Below, one piece after another: positions 46,793 to 54,655 of a DNA stretch of 54,655 bases. Position 1 is the stretch's first letter; each line of letters starts with the position of its first letter. The DNA lies in contig JAHFKS010000003.1 of NCBI GenBank assembly GCA_023245215.1, forward strand, positions 1 to 54,655. Reading direction: 5' to 3'. The stretch comes from Candidatus Microgenomates bacterium. GTDB lineage: Bacteria > Patescibacteriota > Microgenomatia > UBA1406 > GWC2-37-13. Under the pieces are notes generated by a model. That model searched no databases. It saw nothing but the letters and a program-made list of their open reading frames with translations, and had not been told where the DNA came from. The position numbers were made by a program, and so were the translations under genes.

Positions 46793-47517
46793 AATAGGAC
46801 TTTACCGTCAAATACCGGCCCTTCGCGGCAGACGATTAGACCGTTAAAGCAGCATTCTCCGCAGATGCCAAAACCTCCGCATTTGAAAAAACTTTCTACG
46901 CTGACCTGGCAGAAGATTTTTTTAGCGTGAGATATCTGAGCAATTTTCCTCATCATTACCATTGGCCCGCAGGAATAAACAGCGGAAAATTTTTCTTTGT
47001 CGAGAAGTTTTTCTGCCAGCTGGGTTGTAAAACCTTTGAAACCGGAAGACCCGTCGTCGGTCGTCAGCAAAACCTTGCATCCCAACCTCTTAAACTTGGC
47101 TGCAAAAGGCAGTTCTTTTTTTGTCCTCGCGCCGATGATAACCGTTATTTTGCTTCTTTTTTTCGCTGGAATTGATGAAGCCAAAAAATAAAGAGGCACG
47201 ACCCCGTATCCACCGCCAACCAGAAGAATTTTTCCGCTGATGATTGTAAACGGCTGGCCGTAAGGTCCCCTGAAGGTTATTTTGTCTCCGATCTTTAACT
47301 TATGTATAAGTTCTGTTGTCGGGCCGACTTTGGCAATAGATAATGTTAAAGGTAAAGACTGAACAACTCCAAAAGGTTTTTCATTCAATCCCGGAATCCA
47401 AACCATAACATACTGTCCAGGAAATGCCTTAACTTTTGTATCGAGAATAAAATTCTTTACCTTACTCGTTTCTACCTCTACTTTAGTTATTTTTGCTGTT
47501 CTGTAAATATTATCCAT
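46789..47517 (-). CDS. pyrK: Dihydroorotate dehydrogenase electron-transfer subunit (PyrK-type)
   Basis: 242 residues. An FAD/NAD reductase module: QYVMVWIPGLNEKPFGVV (FAD), GKILLVGGGYGVVPLYFLA (NAD, GGGxGxxPL) and YSCGPMVMMRKIA. The [2Fe-2S] domain at the C-terminus has Cys213, Cys219, Cys222 (or 223) and Cys230 in KCGGFGICGECC...IVC. PyrK moves electrons from the PyrD FMN through FAD and the cluster to NAD+. The first two cysteines are spaced by five residues (CGGFGIC), one more than the common CGxGxC pattern. The stop of pyrD and the start of pyrK overlap by a base, so both subunits are made together. Confidence 0.93.
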   Translation of the reverse strand: MDNIYRTAKITKVEVETSKVKNFILDTKVKAFPGQYVMVWIPGLNEKPFGVVQSLPLTLSIAKVGPTTELIHKLKIGDKITFRGPYGQPFTIISGKILLVGGGYGVVPLYFLASSIPAKKRSKITVIIGARTKKELPFAAKFKRLGCKVLLTTDDGSSGFKGFTTQLAEKLLDKEKFSAVYSCGPMVMMRKIAQISHAKKIFCQVSVESFFKCGGFGICGECCFNGLIVCREGPVFDGKVLL

Positions 47518-48431
47518 TATTGGTGAACGATTCCTTTTAAACTTCTAAGGTCTTTAAATTTATTTTTCTTCAACCAATCTTCAACCTCCCGGCAGACTTT
47601 TTTGAAAACTGTCAAACCGCGGTAATAAATTCCCGTCCCGATTCCAACAGCCGTTGCACCGGCCATGACCGCTTCAATCACGTCTTCACCTGTCATAATC
47701 CCGCCTGTCGCAATGATTGGAATTTTGACGGCCTTATAAAGGTCGAAGACTGATCTTATGGTAATTGGCTTGATTGCCGGGCCGCTCATTCCTCCAATTT
47801 TAAAAGCTAGAGTGGGAGAAGCGCGATTAATGTCTATTCTCATACCTGGCCCCAAAGTATTACCCATATTGACTATGTCGGCTCCGGCTGATTCAGCTGC
47901 TTTGGCAACTTCGCCAATCGCCTCGATTGAAGGGGAAAGTTTAACTGAAAGAGGCAGTTTGGTTTTTTTCCTGACGGCTTTAGTTATTTCAAACGTCGCC
48001 TTAGGGCTACCTTGACCAGCTAATAACCCGTAGCCAGGTGTATGCGGACAGGAAAGAACTATCTCTAAGGCTTCTATAGGTGTTTCCTGGATTTTTTCCG
48101 CCAAAACGGCAAATTCTTTGGCGTCGGCGGCGACGATGCTACCAATAAGAGGCATTTTTTCATCCCATTTCTTAAATTCTTCGATGCCATGGTCTATTCC
48201 TTTATTGGCGTAGCCGACCGCGTTCATGAAGGCGCCTTCGGCGGCCTCAATAAAGATAGGATTGTTGTGGCCTTTTCTCGGTTCGCTGGTTAATGACTTG
48301 ATTGTTACAGCTCCTGCACCTCCATTGACGATTCTTTTTAAAGTCGCTACATCCAAACCCAATATTCCAGAAGCTAGAATAGTTGGATTCTTTAGCTTTA
48401 TCCCAGCGAGATTAACTGATAAATCTACCAT
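47517..48431 (-). CDS. pyrD: Dihydroorotate dehydrogenase, class 1B catalytic subunit
   Basis: 304 residues, standard for class 1B. LSVNLAGIKLKNPTILASGILG begins the FMN barrel, GAGAVTIKSLTSEPRKGHNNP and GYANKGIDHGIEEFKKW follow, the catalytic Cys is in VLSCPHTPGYG, and AGADIVNMGNTL, GGMSGPAIKPITIRSVFDLYK, IIATGGIMTGEDVIEAVMAGATAVGIGTGIYYRG close the FMN phosphate site. It oxidises dihydroorotate to orotate and, with PyrK, uses NAD+, so it does not need a respiratory quinone. That fits a fermentative cell. The start overlaps the pyrC end by 20 bases. Confidence 0.95.
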   Translation of the reverse strand: MVDLSVNLAGIKLKNPTILASGILGLDVATLKRIVNGGAGAVTIKSLTSEPRKGHNNPIFIEAAEGAFMNAVGYANKGIDHGIEEFKKWDEKMPLIGSIVAADAKEFAVLAEKIQETPIEALEIVLSCPHTPGYGLLAGQGSPKATFEITKAVRKKTKLPLSVKLSPSIEAIGEVAKAAESAGADIVNMGNTLGPGMRIDINRASPTLAFKIGGMSGPAIKPITIRSVFDLYKAVKIPIIATGGIMTGEDVIEAVMAGATAVGIGTGIYYRGLTVFKKVCREVEDWLKKNKFKDLRSLKGIVHQ

Positions 48432-49458
48432 ATCCTGGTTTAACTAATAATCTTCCATTATCATAAACTTTTTTTCCTCTAATAAATACTCTTTTCACCC
48501 TTCCTTTTACTTTCCAACCGTTGAAGGGCGACCAACCGCATTTCGTAAATAACTTTTTATTGTCAATAATATACTCTTCTCTTTCGTCAATTTCCACATA
48601 AGTATTTTTGTCGGTTATTATATTGAATATTTTTTTAGGATTTTCATAGCATAGTTCAATCAACCGTTTCATTGTCAATTTTTTTTCGGAAACAGCCGTC
48701 AATAAAAGCGATAAGGTTGTCTCCAACCCGGGAACGCCAAATGGCGGAGTGGCTGATTTTTTTTCTTCAATAGTATGGGGTGCGTGATCGGATTCTACAA
48801 AGTCAATATATTTGAGATTTTTCCACAAATAATTCTGGTCTTTTCTTGTTCCCAGCGGCGGTTTCATCAAACCAAATGAGCCAAGATTTTTTACGTCATT
48901 TTTTGTAAGAAATAAATAATGCGGAGTAACGCCGACTGTTACCGGAAGTTGTTTTTTTTTGGCGCTGATGATTTTTTTTAAGTCATCTGTTAATCCAACG
49001 TGGCAGAAATGGACGCGCTGGCCGGTTTCTTCAACTATTTTTAAAACCTGATTGACTGATTCTCCTTCAGCGTGGAGTAAAATAGGTTTACTATCATTCC
49101 AAGTTTGGAAAATATTCTTTAATTTTTTTTTATCAACCAGAAAGTTACCTGTGGTCTGGTCAAGATACAGCTTCAATCCGAAAACGAGATTTTTTACTTT
49201 TTTAAATTCATCAAGATTATCCCCTATCGAACCGAAATAAAAACCAATGTCGCAGACTGCTTTTTTTTTGACGAGATTTATTTTTTCCTTTAACGCCTTT
49301 AAAGTGAATATTGGTTTTTTATTATTCGGCATGTCAAAAATATAAGCAAACCCGCCGGATACAGCCGCTGATGTTCCCGTAAAAAAATCCTCTTTATAAG
49401 TCTGCTCCGGATCGCGTAAATGTACGTGAATATCTATTAACCCAGGCAATTTAATCAT
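48412..49458 (-). CDS. pyrC: Dihydroorotase
   Basis: 348 residues. GLIDIHVHLRDPEQTYKEDFFTGTSAAVSGGF gives the metal-binding His11 and His13; LLHAEGE and RVHFCHVG provide further metal His; VESDHAPHTIEEK carries the catalytic Asp. FGVPGLETTLSLLLTAV follows. The protein is shorter than class I DHOases (about 420) and lacks part of the C-terminal composite sheet, but the ending VKGRVKRVFIRGKKVYDNG is preserved. I see no obvious carboxylated-Lys strand match beyond FGLKLYLDQTTGN, which may supply it. It closes carbamoyl-aspartate to dihydroorotate. The start overlaps carB by four bases. Confidence 0.93.
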   Translation of the reverse strand: MIKLPGLIDIHVHLRDPEQTYKEDFFTGTSAAVSGGFAYIFDMPNNKKPIFTLKALKEKINLVKKKAVCDIGFYFGSIGDNLDEFKKVKNLVFGLKLYLDQTTGNFLVDKKKLKNIFQTWNDSKPILLHAEGESVNQVLKIVEETGQRVHFCHVGLTDDLKKIISAKKKQLPVTVGVTPHYLFLTKNDVKNLGSFGLMKPPLGTRKDQNYLWKNLKYIDFVESDHAPHTIEEKKSATPPFGVPGLETTLSLLLTAVSEKKLTMKRLIELCYENPKKIFNIITDKNTYVEIDEREEYIIDNKKLFTKCGWSPFNGWKVKGRVKRVFIRGKKVYDNGRLLVKPGYGRFIS

Positions 49459-52400
49459 AGGTACTCATCCCAACTTTTTATCTGTAAATCTTCGACTTTG
49501 TATTTATCAAGCGCGTTGACAAAAAGGCGGGCCGAGTTTAAATCTGTCAAAAGCGGAATGTTATTGTCGACTGCTGCCCGGCGGATCAGATAGCCATCGG
49601 TTTTTCTTTCTGTCTGGCTGCCGTATTCGCTTATATTGATAACTAATGAAACTTTTCTCGTTTCAATCAAGTCGACTACATTCGGCCTTCTTCCTTCGTA
49701 AACCTTGCTCACCAATTTGGTTTTTACGCCTTTACTCTTTAAAAATTTATTTGTGTGGTTCGTCGCATAAAGCTTGAAGCCAAGATTTTTTAAGCGCCAG
49801 ACCGACTCGGCAAATTTTAACTTATTTTCTTCCCCGCCGACAGTCACCAAAGCGGTTTTTTTCTTTAAAGACATGCCCGTCGCAATCAGGGATTTGAAAA
49901 AAGCCTCTTCGGCGGTCTCACCAAAACAAGCCACTTCGCCGGTCGACGCCATTTCAACACGAAGAACAGGGTCGGCTCCCTCCAGCCTGGCGAATGAAAA
50001 CTGCGGCGCTTTGACGCTGACATAAGGCGGATAGTTGATTTTATACTCCTGGCTTTTGTTGAAAAAAGAATCAACTACAACTTTGGCAAAGTTGACGCCT
50101 GTGACTTTGGAAATAAAAGGGAATGTCCGCGAAGCCCGCAAATTTAACTCAATTACATAAACTTTGTTTTCTTTGACCATAAATTGGATGTTAAAAGGAC
50201 CGCTAATTTTTAACTTTTCTGCCAGCTGATTGGTAATTTCCAAAATTCTTAATCCCGAACCAAATCTGACTCTTTCCGCCGGATAGACAATTGACGCGTC
50301 GCCAGAGTGGACGCCGGCGTGTTCGATATGATTGGCTATCGCATAAACCATTAGCCGGCCGTTTTGCGCGACGCCATCGAGTTCAACTTCGCGCGCATTG
50401 GTGATGAACTTTGAAATCGTTACCGGGTGTTTCTTGTTGATTTCGATAGCCCTTTTCATAAAATATTTAAGCTCGCTCTCATCATAGCTCAGATTCATCG
50501 CCAAACCCGATAAGACGTAAGAAGGACGAATCAAAACAGGATAACCGACTCTTCTGGCAAATTTTAAGGCCGATTCCATGTCAGAAAAATTTTTCCAGAC
50601 CGGTTGGAGAACTTTTAGTTTATCGAGAAGATCTGAAAATTTATTTCTGTTTTCCGCCATGTCAATATCTTTGACCTTTGTCCCCAGAATTTTTACCCCA
50701 TATTTATCAAGACGGCTGCTCAAATTATTCGGCGTCTGCCCCCCTACCGATATTACCACCGAAGAGGACTTTTCAAATTCATAGATATCAGCCACCCGCT
50801 CAAACGTCAGCTCTTCAAAATACAACCGGTCGCTCATGTCGTAGTCTGTCGAGACTGTTTCCGGATTGCAGTTTATAATGATGGATTTTTTGCGGTACTT
50901 TTTCAAGTTGAGGGCGACATTTACGCAGCTCCAGTCAAATTCGACCGAGCTGCCTATCCTGTATGGACCCGACCCCAAGACCATTACTCCATCGCCTTTG
51001 AGCGGCTGGACGTCATTATGGCTGCCCCAGTAAGTAGTATATAAATAGTTGGTTTTGGCGGGAAACTCCCCTGCCAGGGTATCGATGGAGAAAACAGATG
51101 GAATGATACTGTGTTTTTTTCGGAGTGCCCTAACCCCTAGCTCGCTAATCCCTAATCCCTCGCCTATCCTTCGGTCGGAAAAACCAAGTTTCTTTAATTT
51201 TAAGAGAACATCTTTTGACATGGCTTTGGACGACATCAACTGTTCTGCGTCGACAATATTTTTCAACCGGTACAAAAACCACCTGTCTATTCCTGTCTCC
51301 TGGTAAATTTTATTGATTGAGAAGCCTTTTTTTAATCCCGAGGCGATGGCGAAAAGTCTTTTCGGCGTCGGGATTTTAATATAGTGCCAGATTTCTTTTT
51401 CGTCGATGAATTTGTTTTCAATTACTCCATGGACTCCGATGTCGAGCATCCTGACAGCTTTTTGAATTGCTTCTTCAAATGTCCTTCCGATTGCCATCAC
51501 CTCCCCAACCGACTTCATCGAACTGCCGATTTTTTCTTCGGCGCCCCGGAACTTTTCCATATCCCACCTGGGAATCTTGGCGACAATGTAATCCAAGGAC
51601 GGTTCAAAAGCCGCCTGAGTTACTTTGGTGACTTCGTTTATTATTGAAGTCAGGGGTTTGCCCAAAATTAATTTGGCGGCAACGTAAGCCAAAGGGTAGC
51701 CGGTCGCCTTGGAAGCCAAAGCTGAAGAACGGGACAGGCGCGCGTTGACTTCGATGACGTAATAGCCGTTTGATTTGGGATCGAGGGCAAACTGGACATT
51801 GCACTCTCCGACGATTTTCAAACTGCGGACTATTTTTATCGAGGCCGAACGCAAAAGATGATATTGATAGTTGTTTAAAGTCTGGCTTGGCGCGACTACT
51901 ATCGATTCTCCCGTGTGAATGCCTAAAGGATCAAAGTTCTCCATATTGCAGACGGTGACGCAGTTGTCCTGGGCGTCGCGGACGACTTCGTATTCGATTT
52001 CTTTAAAGTGGTGCAGATATTTTTCCACTAATATCTGCGGTGAAAAAGACAGAGCCGCCTCGCTGATTTCCCTGAATTCTTTTTCATCGTGAGCGACTCC
52101 TGATTTCTGCCCTCCGAGAGCAAACCCCGCCCTGATCATAACCGGAAATTTTATTTTTCTGGCGATTGCCAAACCTTCATTAATTGACGATACGGCATGG
52201 CTGGCCGGAATGGGTATTTTAATTTTCTGCAGATGGTCGGCAAATTTTTGTCTGTCCTCGCTGGCGATAATCGAGGAAACCGGCGTCCCCAAAACTTCGA
52301 CTCCGTATTTTTTTAAAATGCCTTTTTTGTAAAGGTCCATCCCGCAGTTTAAAGCCGTCTGCCCTCCAAAAGATAGGGCGATAGCATCTGGTTTTTCTTT

Positions 52401-52619
52401 TTCGATTAATCTGGTGACAAATTCCGCAGTCACCGGAAGGAAATAAACCTTATCGGCTAAATTTTCCGAAGTCTGGATGGTAGCGATGTTGGGATTAATC
52501 AAAATTGTTTTGATCCCCTCTTCTTTAAAGGCTTTTATAGCCTGGCTTCCGGAGTAATCAAACTCTCCCGCCTGGCCGATTTTTAGAGCGCCTGAGCCCA
52601 GTAATAATATTTTTTTCAT
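49455..52619 (-). CDS. carB: Carbamoyl-phosphate synthase large subunit
   Basis: 1054 residues from the ATG at 52619, which overlaps the carA stop as ATGA; an ATG two codons earlier is possible. Two homologous ATP-grasp halves are visible: the first begins ILLLGSGALKIGQAGEFDYSG and contains ALSFGGQTALNCG, MIRAGFALGGQKSG and EVNARLSRSSALASKATG; the second begins VMVLGSGPYRIGSSVEFDWSC and has ISVGGQTPNNL, LIRPSYVLSGLAM and ELNLRASRTFPFISKVTG. An MGS-like allosteric domain ends the protein (about 930-1054). Complete length. It makes carbamoyl phosphate from bicarbonate, ATP and ammonia delivered by CarA. Without arginine genes in the window its product should feed PyrB. Confidence 0.97.
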   Translation of the reverse strand: MKKILLLGSGALKIGQAGEFDYSGSQAIKAFKEEGIKTILINPNIATIQTSENLADKVYFLPVTAEFVTRLIEKEKPDAIALSFGGQTALNCGMDLYKKGILKKYGVEVLGTPVSSIIASEDRQKFADHLQKIKIPIPASHAVSSINEGLAIARKIKFPVMIRAGFALGGQKSGVAHDEKEFREISEAALSFSPQILVEKYLHHFKEIEYEVVRDAQDNCVTVCNMENFDPLGIHTGESIVVAPSQTLNNYQYHLLRSASIKIVRSLKIVGECNVQFALDPKSNGYYVIEVNARLSRSSALASKATGYPLAYVAAKLILGKPLTSIINEVTKVTQAAFEPSLDYIVAKIPRWDMEKFRGAEEKIGSSMKSVGEVMAIGRTFEEAIQKAVRMLDIGVHGVIENKFIDEKEIWHYIKIPTPKRLFAIASGLKKGFSINKIYQETGIDRWFLYRLKNIVDAEQLMSSKAMSKDVLLKLKKLGFSDRRIGEGLGISELGVRALRKKHSIIPSVFSIDTLAGEFPAKTNYLYTTYWGSHNDVQPLKGDGVMVLGSGPYRIGSSVEFDWSCVNVALNLKKYRKKSIIINCNPETVSTDYDMSDRLYFEELTFERVADIYEFEKSSSVVISVGGQTPNNLSSRLDKYGVKILGTKVKDIDMAENRNKFSDLLDKLKVLQPVWKNFSDMESALKFARRVGYPVLIRPSYVLSGLAMNLSYDESELKYFMKRAIEINKKHPVTISKFITNAREVELDGVAQNGRLMVYAIANHIEHAGVHSGDASIVYPAERVRFGSGLRILEITNQLAEKLKISGPFNIQFMVKENKVYVIELNLRASRTFPFISKVTGVNFAKVVVDSFFNKSQEYKINYPPYVSVKAPQFSFARLEGADPVLRVEMASTGEVACFGETAEEAFFKSLIATGMSLKKKTALVTVGGEENKLKFAESVWRLKNLGFKLYATNHTNKFLKSKGVKTKLVSKVYEGRRPNVVDLIETRKVSLVINISEYGSQTERKTDGYLIRRAAVDNNIPLLTDLNSARLFVNALDKYKVEDLQIKSWDEYL

Positions 52620-53647
52620 AAACATTTAAAAAACTTATCAAATATCCATTCTGTGTCGACCGGTCCCGGTGTCGCTTCCGGGTGGAACTGGACCGACATA
52701 AACGGCAGATTTTTATGGATTATCCCTTCATTTGTCTGGTCATTGGCATTGACAAACCAGGGCCTGAAACCTGACGGAATCTTACCGATGGCAAAACCGT
52801 GGTTCTGGGTAGTAATGTAACAGCGCTTTGAATCCTGATCGATGCACGGCTGGTTCTGGCCGCGGTGACCAAACTTCATCTTGTAAGTGTCGCCGCCCGC
52901 GGCAAGGGCGAGGATCTGGTTGCCGAGACAGATGCCAAGAAGTGGTATCTTTTTTGCCATAATCACTTTAGCAGTTTTAATCGTCAGGTCGGCCATCTTC
53001 GGATCTCCCGGGCCGTTGGAAATTATTACTCCGTCGATCTTTTCTTTGAGAACAAAAATATCGCAATCCCAGGGAACGGTAATCAACCTCACTCCTCTTT
53101 TTAACAAATTCCGCCTGATATTTTCTTTGACGCCACAGTCAATCAAGGCAACTGTTTTACTGCCTTTACCGTCGATAATGATTTTTTTAACAGAAACATT
53201 ATTTAATAGATTTTCCTTATTAGGGTCGTAAAAATCTATCTCCCTGTCAATCACTATCTTTGCCACCTGGGCGCCTTTATCCCGCAAAAGCTGGGTTAAT
53301 AATCTGGTATCGTCGATTTCCAACGCCGGAATTCTTTCTTTTTTTAGCCACTGGGAAAGAGTCATTTTGCTTTCAAAATGAGAAGGGGTATCGATGTATT
53401 GGGAAACTATCAATCCGGAAATATGAATGCGGGAAGACTCCCAGAATTTTCTGTCGGGAACGCCGTAGCTGCCAAAGATTGGATAAGTGGCGACAAGAAT
53501 CTGGCCTTCGTAAGAAGGGTCGGTCAAGGACTCTGGATAGCCGGCCATTCCTGTCGAAAAAACCAATTCACCGGCGCGGCTGTCTTCGAAACCAAAACTA
53601 TTGCCCTTAAACGTAGAGCCATCTTTAAGAATTAATCTTGCCAGCAT
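52616..53647 (-). CDS. carA: Carbamoyl-phosphate synthase small subunit (glutamine amidotransferase)
   Basis: 343 residues. The N-terminal CarA domain starts LILKDGSTFKGNSFGFEDSRAGELVFSTGMAGYPESLTDPSY. The class I amidotransferase part has IISNGPGDPKMAD, the nucleophile Cys in LLGICLGNQILALAAGG, and the His-Glu pair in VQFHPEATPGP. NHGFAIGKIPSGF is the conserved linker loop. It takes the amide from glutamine, which the glutamine synthetase at 7952 can supply. It starts one base after pyrB ends and overlaps carB as ATGA. Slightly shorter than E. coli CarA (382), mostly in the middle. Confidence 0.96.
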   Translation of the reverse strand: MLARLILKDGSTFKGNSFGFEDSRAGELVFSTGMAGYPESLTDPSYEGQILVATYPIFGSYGVPDRKFWESSRIHISGLIVSQYIDTPSHFESKMTLSQWLKKERIPALEIDDTRLLTQLLRDKGAQVAKIVIDREIDFYDPNKENLLNNVSVKKIIIDGKGSKTVALIDCGVKENIRRNLLKRGVRLITVPWDCDIFVLKEKIDGVIISNGPGDPKMADLTIKTAKVIMAKKIPLLGICLGNQILALAAGGDTYKMKFGHRGQNQPCIDQDSKRCYITTQNHGFAIGKIPSGFRPWFVNANDQTNEGIIHKNLPFMSVQFHPEATPGPVDTEWIFDKFFKCL

Positions 53648-53648
53648 T

Positions 53649-54599
53649 TCACCCTTTCAAAATTAAACTAAATAATGCCATTCTCACAAACATTCCGTTT
53701 CTTGCTTCGGTAGTCAAATAGAGGGAGCGAGGATCTTTATCAACCGCCAATTCTATCTCACCCACTCTCGGCAGCGGATGCATAAAAATCGTTTTTTTGC
53801 CGGCTTTTTCCGTCACCAATTTTTTCGTCAGGATAAAACTAAGTTTTAGCTTCTCGTAAACTTTTTTGTCGGCGAATCTTTCTTTCTGCACGCGGGTCCA
53901 GTACCAAAAATGACAGTCAGGCGGTATCTGTTTCAGCGATTCTATCTCGACTAGCTTTATCCCTCGTTTTGTATATAGCTGAAACTCTTCCCTTGACAAA
54001 CGGAGCTGTTTTGGCGACAGAAGGTAAATAGTGTTGCCAGGAAAAATTGACAACCCCCTGATTAATGAATGGACTGTCCGGCCGTTCAACATATCGCCGG
54101 CCATTAATCCTTTAATACCAGTTAACTTGGCAAACTTTTCCCAAATAGTAAACATGTCTAAAAGCGCCTGCGTCGGGTGCTCCCCGATTCCGTCGCCGGC
54201 GTTTATCACGGGGATATCGGCGACATCGGCTACCCGCGCCAGCGTACCCTTAACCGGATGGCGGATAACTAAAATATCGCAGTATTGCTGCATCATCATC
54301 GCGGTATCTTCTATTGTCTCGCCTTTGACGGCTGAAGAAGTCACCAAAGGATTTTGGTGTTCGACTGTGGCACCTCCCAATCTTTTGAATGCAGCCGAGT
54401 TTGAGGAGAATGTCCGAGTCGACGGCTCAAAAAACATCAGCCCGGCGACTCTGCCTGGTAATGTTCTAAGAAGCTCTTTTGCTTTGGATTTTTTAATTCG
54501 GGCCGCTTCTTTAAACAAGACCTTAATTGACTTTTGGTCAAACTGGTCGAGCGAAACGACGTCTTTTCCCTTGAAGCTGCCTTTGATTGGTTTTAACAT
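53649..54599 (-). CDS. pyrB: Aspartate carbamoyltransferase catalytic subunit
   Basis: 316 residues. FEPSTRT (57-63) binds carbamoyl phosphate. HPVKGTLARVADVADIPVINAGDGIGEHPTQALLDMFTI, GLMAGDMLNGRTVHSLIRGL and FMHPLPRVGEIELAVDKDPRS carry the other catalytic residues. This is the committed step of pyrimidine synthesis. No pyrI regulatory chain is encoded next to it, so the enzyme is probably an unregulated trimer or has another partner, conceivably the zinc-ribbon protein in the operon. It is the first gene of the operon; a TATAAT lies 11 bases before the ATG, immediately after a terminator hairpin. Confidence 0.96.
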   Translation of the reverse strand: MLKPIKGSFKGKDVVSLDQFDQKSIKVLFKEAARIKKSKAKELLRTLPGRVAGLMFFEPSTRTFSSNSAAFKRLGGATVEHQNPLVTSSAVKGETIEDTAMMMQQYCDILVIRHPVKGTLARVADVADIPVINAGDGIGEHPTQALLDMFTIWEKFAKLTGIKGLMAGDMLNGRTVHSLIRGLSIFPGNTIYLLSPKQLRLSREEFQLYTKRGIKLVEIESLKQIPPDCHFWYWTRVQKERFADKKVYEKLKLSFILTKKLVTEKAGKKTIFMHPLPRVGEIELAVDKDPRSLYLTTEARNGMFVRMALFSLILKG

Positions 54600-54610
54600 A
54601 GGATTAAAAA

Positions 54611-54640
54611 ATTATAAAAAAAATCCCCGCCTGGGCGGGG
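54611..54640 (-). terminator. GC-rich hairpin with U-tract upstream of pyrB, overlapping a -10 box
   Basis: On the minus strand CCCCGC-CCAG-GCGGGG is followed by A and eight T, a textbook intrinsic terminator, ending about 17 bases before the pyrB ATG. TATAAT at 54616-54611 begins right at the U-tract. It either ends an upstream gene outside the window or attenuates the pyr operon. Confidence 0.75.
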
Positions 54641-54655
54641 TAAAAATCATTTGCT

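Noticed and set aside
53260-53635. Plus-strand frames opposite carA
   Set aside because: Shadow frames of a complete carA with all motifs; no start signals.
1-54655. CRISPR arrays, insertion sequences or prophage
   Set aside because: No regularly spaced repeats, transposase, or phage structural genes were seen. The Xer-type recombinase stands alone without att-like repeats.

Overview
This window looks like a piece of a small-genome bacterium of the Candidate Phyla Radiation (Patescibacteria), probably the Microgenomates side. That placement is my inference. It rests on tight gene packing with frequent 4-base overlaps, many small membrane proteins without clear relatives, several polytopic sugar transferases, a short palindrome inserted inside a gene, and start codons lying only 6-8 bases after a -10 box. 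No rRNA gene or other phylogenetic marker is present to prove it. No insertion sequence, prophage or CRISPR array is visible.

Layout. Bases 1-7034 are one minus-strand run: MFS transporter, tyrosine recombinase, a frameshifted DUF2079 membrane protein, GT2 glycosyltransferase, EamA transporter, galE, tRNA-Gly, and a GT39-like transferase cut by the left edge. Bases 7060-10226 hold three plus-strand genes, including glutamine synthetase. Bases 10241-13559 are minus-strand: a DEAD-box helicase with a long leader, an SGNH hydrolase, a HAD pseudogene stub and two small membrane proteins. tRNA-Ser, flavodoxin, tRNA-Leu and an inositol-phosphatase-like gene follow. A DNA-repair-like pair (AlkA-type glycosylase and SplB-like radical SAM protein) sits behind a promoter with an SOS-like palindrome in its spacer. 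Bases 16931-21398 carry a secreted protein and then a compact flavin redox cassette: an FMN-binding anchored protein, ApbE, and an RnfD/NqrB-ferredoxin reductase fusion. Next come a DsbA-like protein, ddl, murF and an ABC exporter. An aminotransferase is followed by about 795 bases without a gene, rich in inverted repeats and DnaA-box-like motifs. Bases 29836-42507 mix YebC, a TPR protein, an LCP-like protein, a Kef antiporter, a DksA-like protein, Lgt, a PMT-type transferase, an SDR epimerase, a HAD protein, a CBS protein, an M29 aminopeptidase and an unknown protein with a phosphoribosyltransferase motif.

Bases 42817-54599, read right to left, are a complete de novo UMP operon: pyrB, carA, carB, pyrC, pyrD, pyrK, a 2-hydroxyacid dehydrogenase, a zinc-ribbon protein, three consecutive pyrE-type genes and pyrF. 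A strong terminator hairpin lies just upstream of pyrB. Together the genes give the cell UMP synthesis, glutamine supply for CarAB, peptidoglycan precursor steps, lipoprotein and envelope-sugar transferases, and an extracytoplasmic flavin redox path.

The most interesting signals are the flavinylation-linked redox cassette, the tandem OPRT paralogues of which the third has lost key motifs, the SOS-like operator, the repeated extended -10 / leaderless promoter design (including palindromic divergent promoters), and the structured non-coding stretch at 29042-29835.
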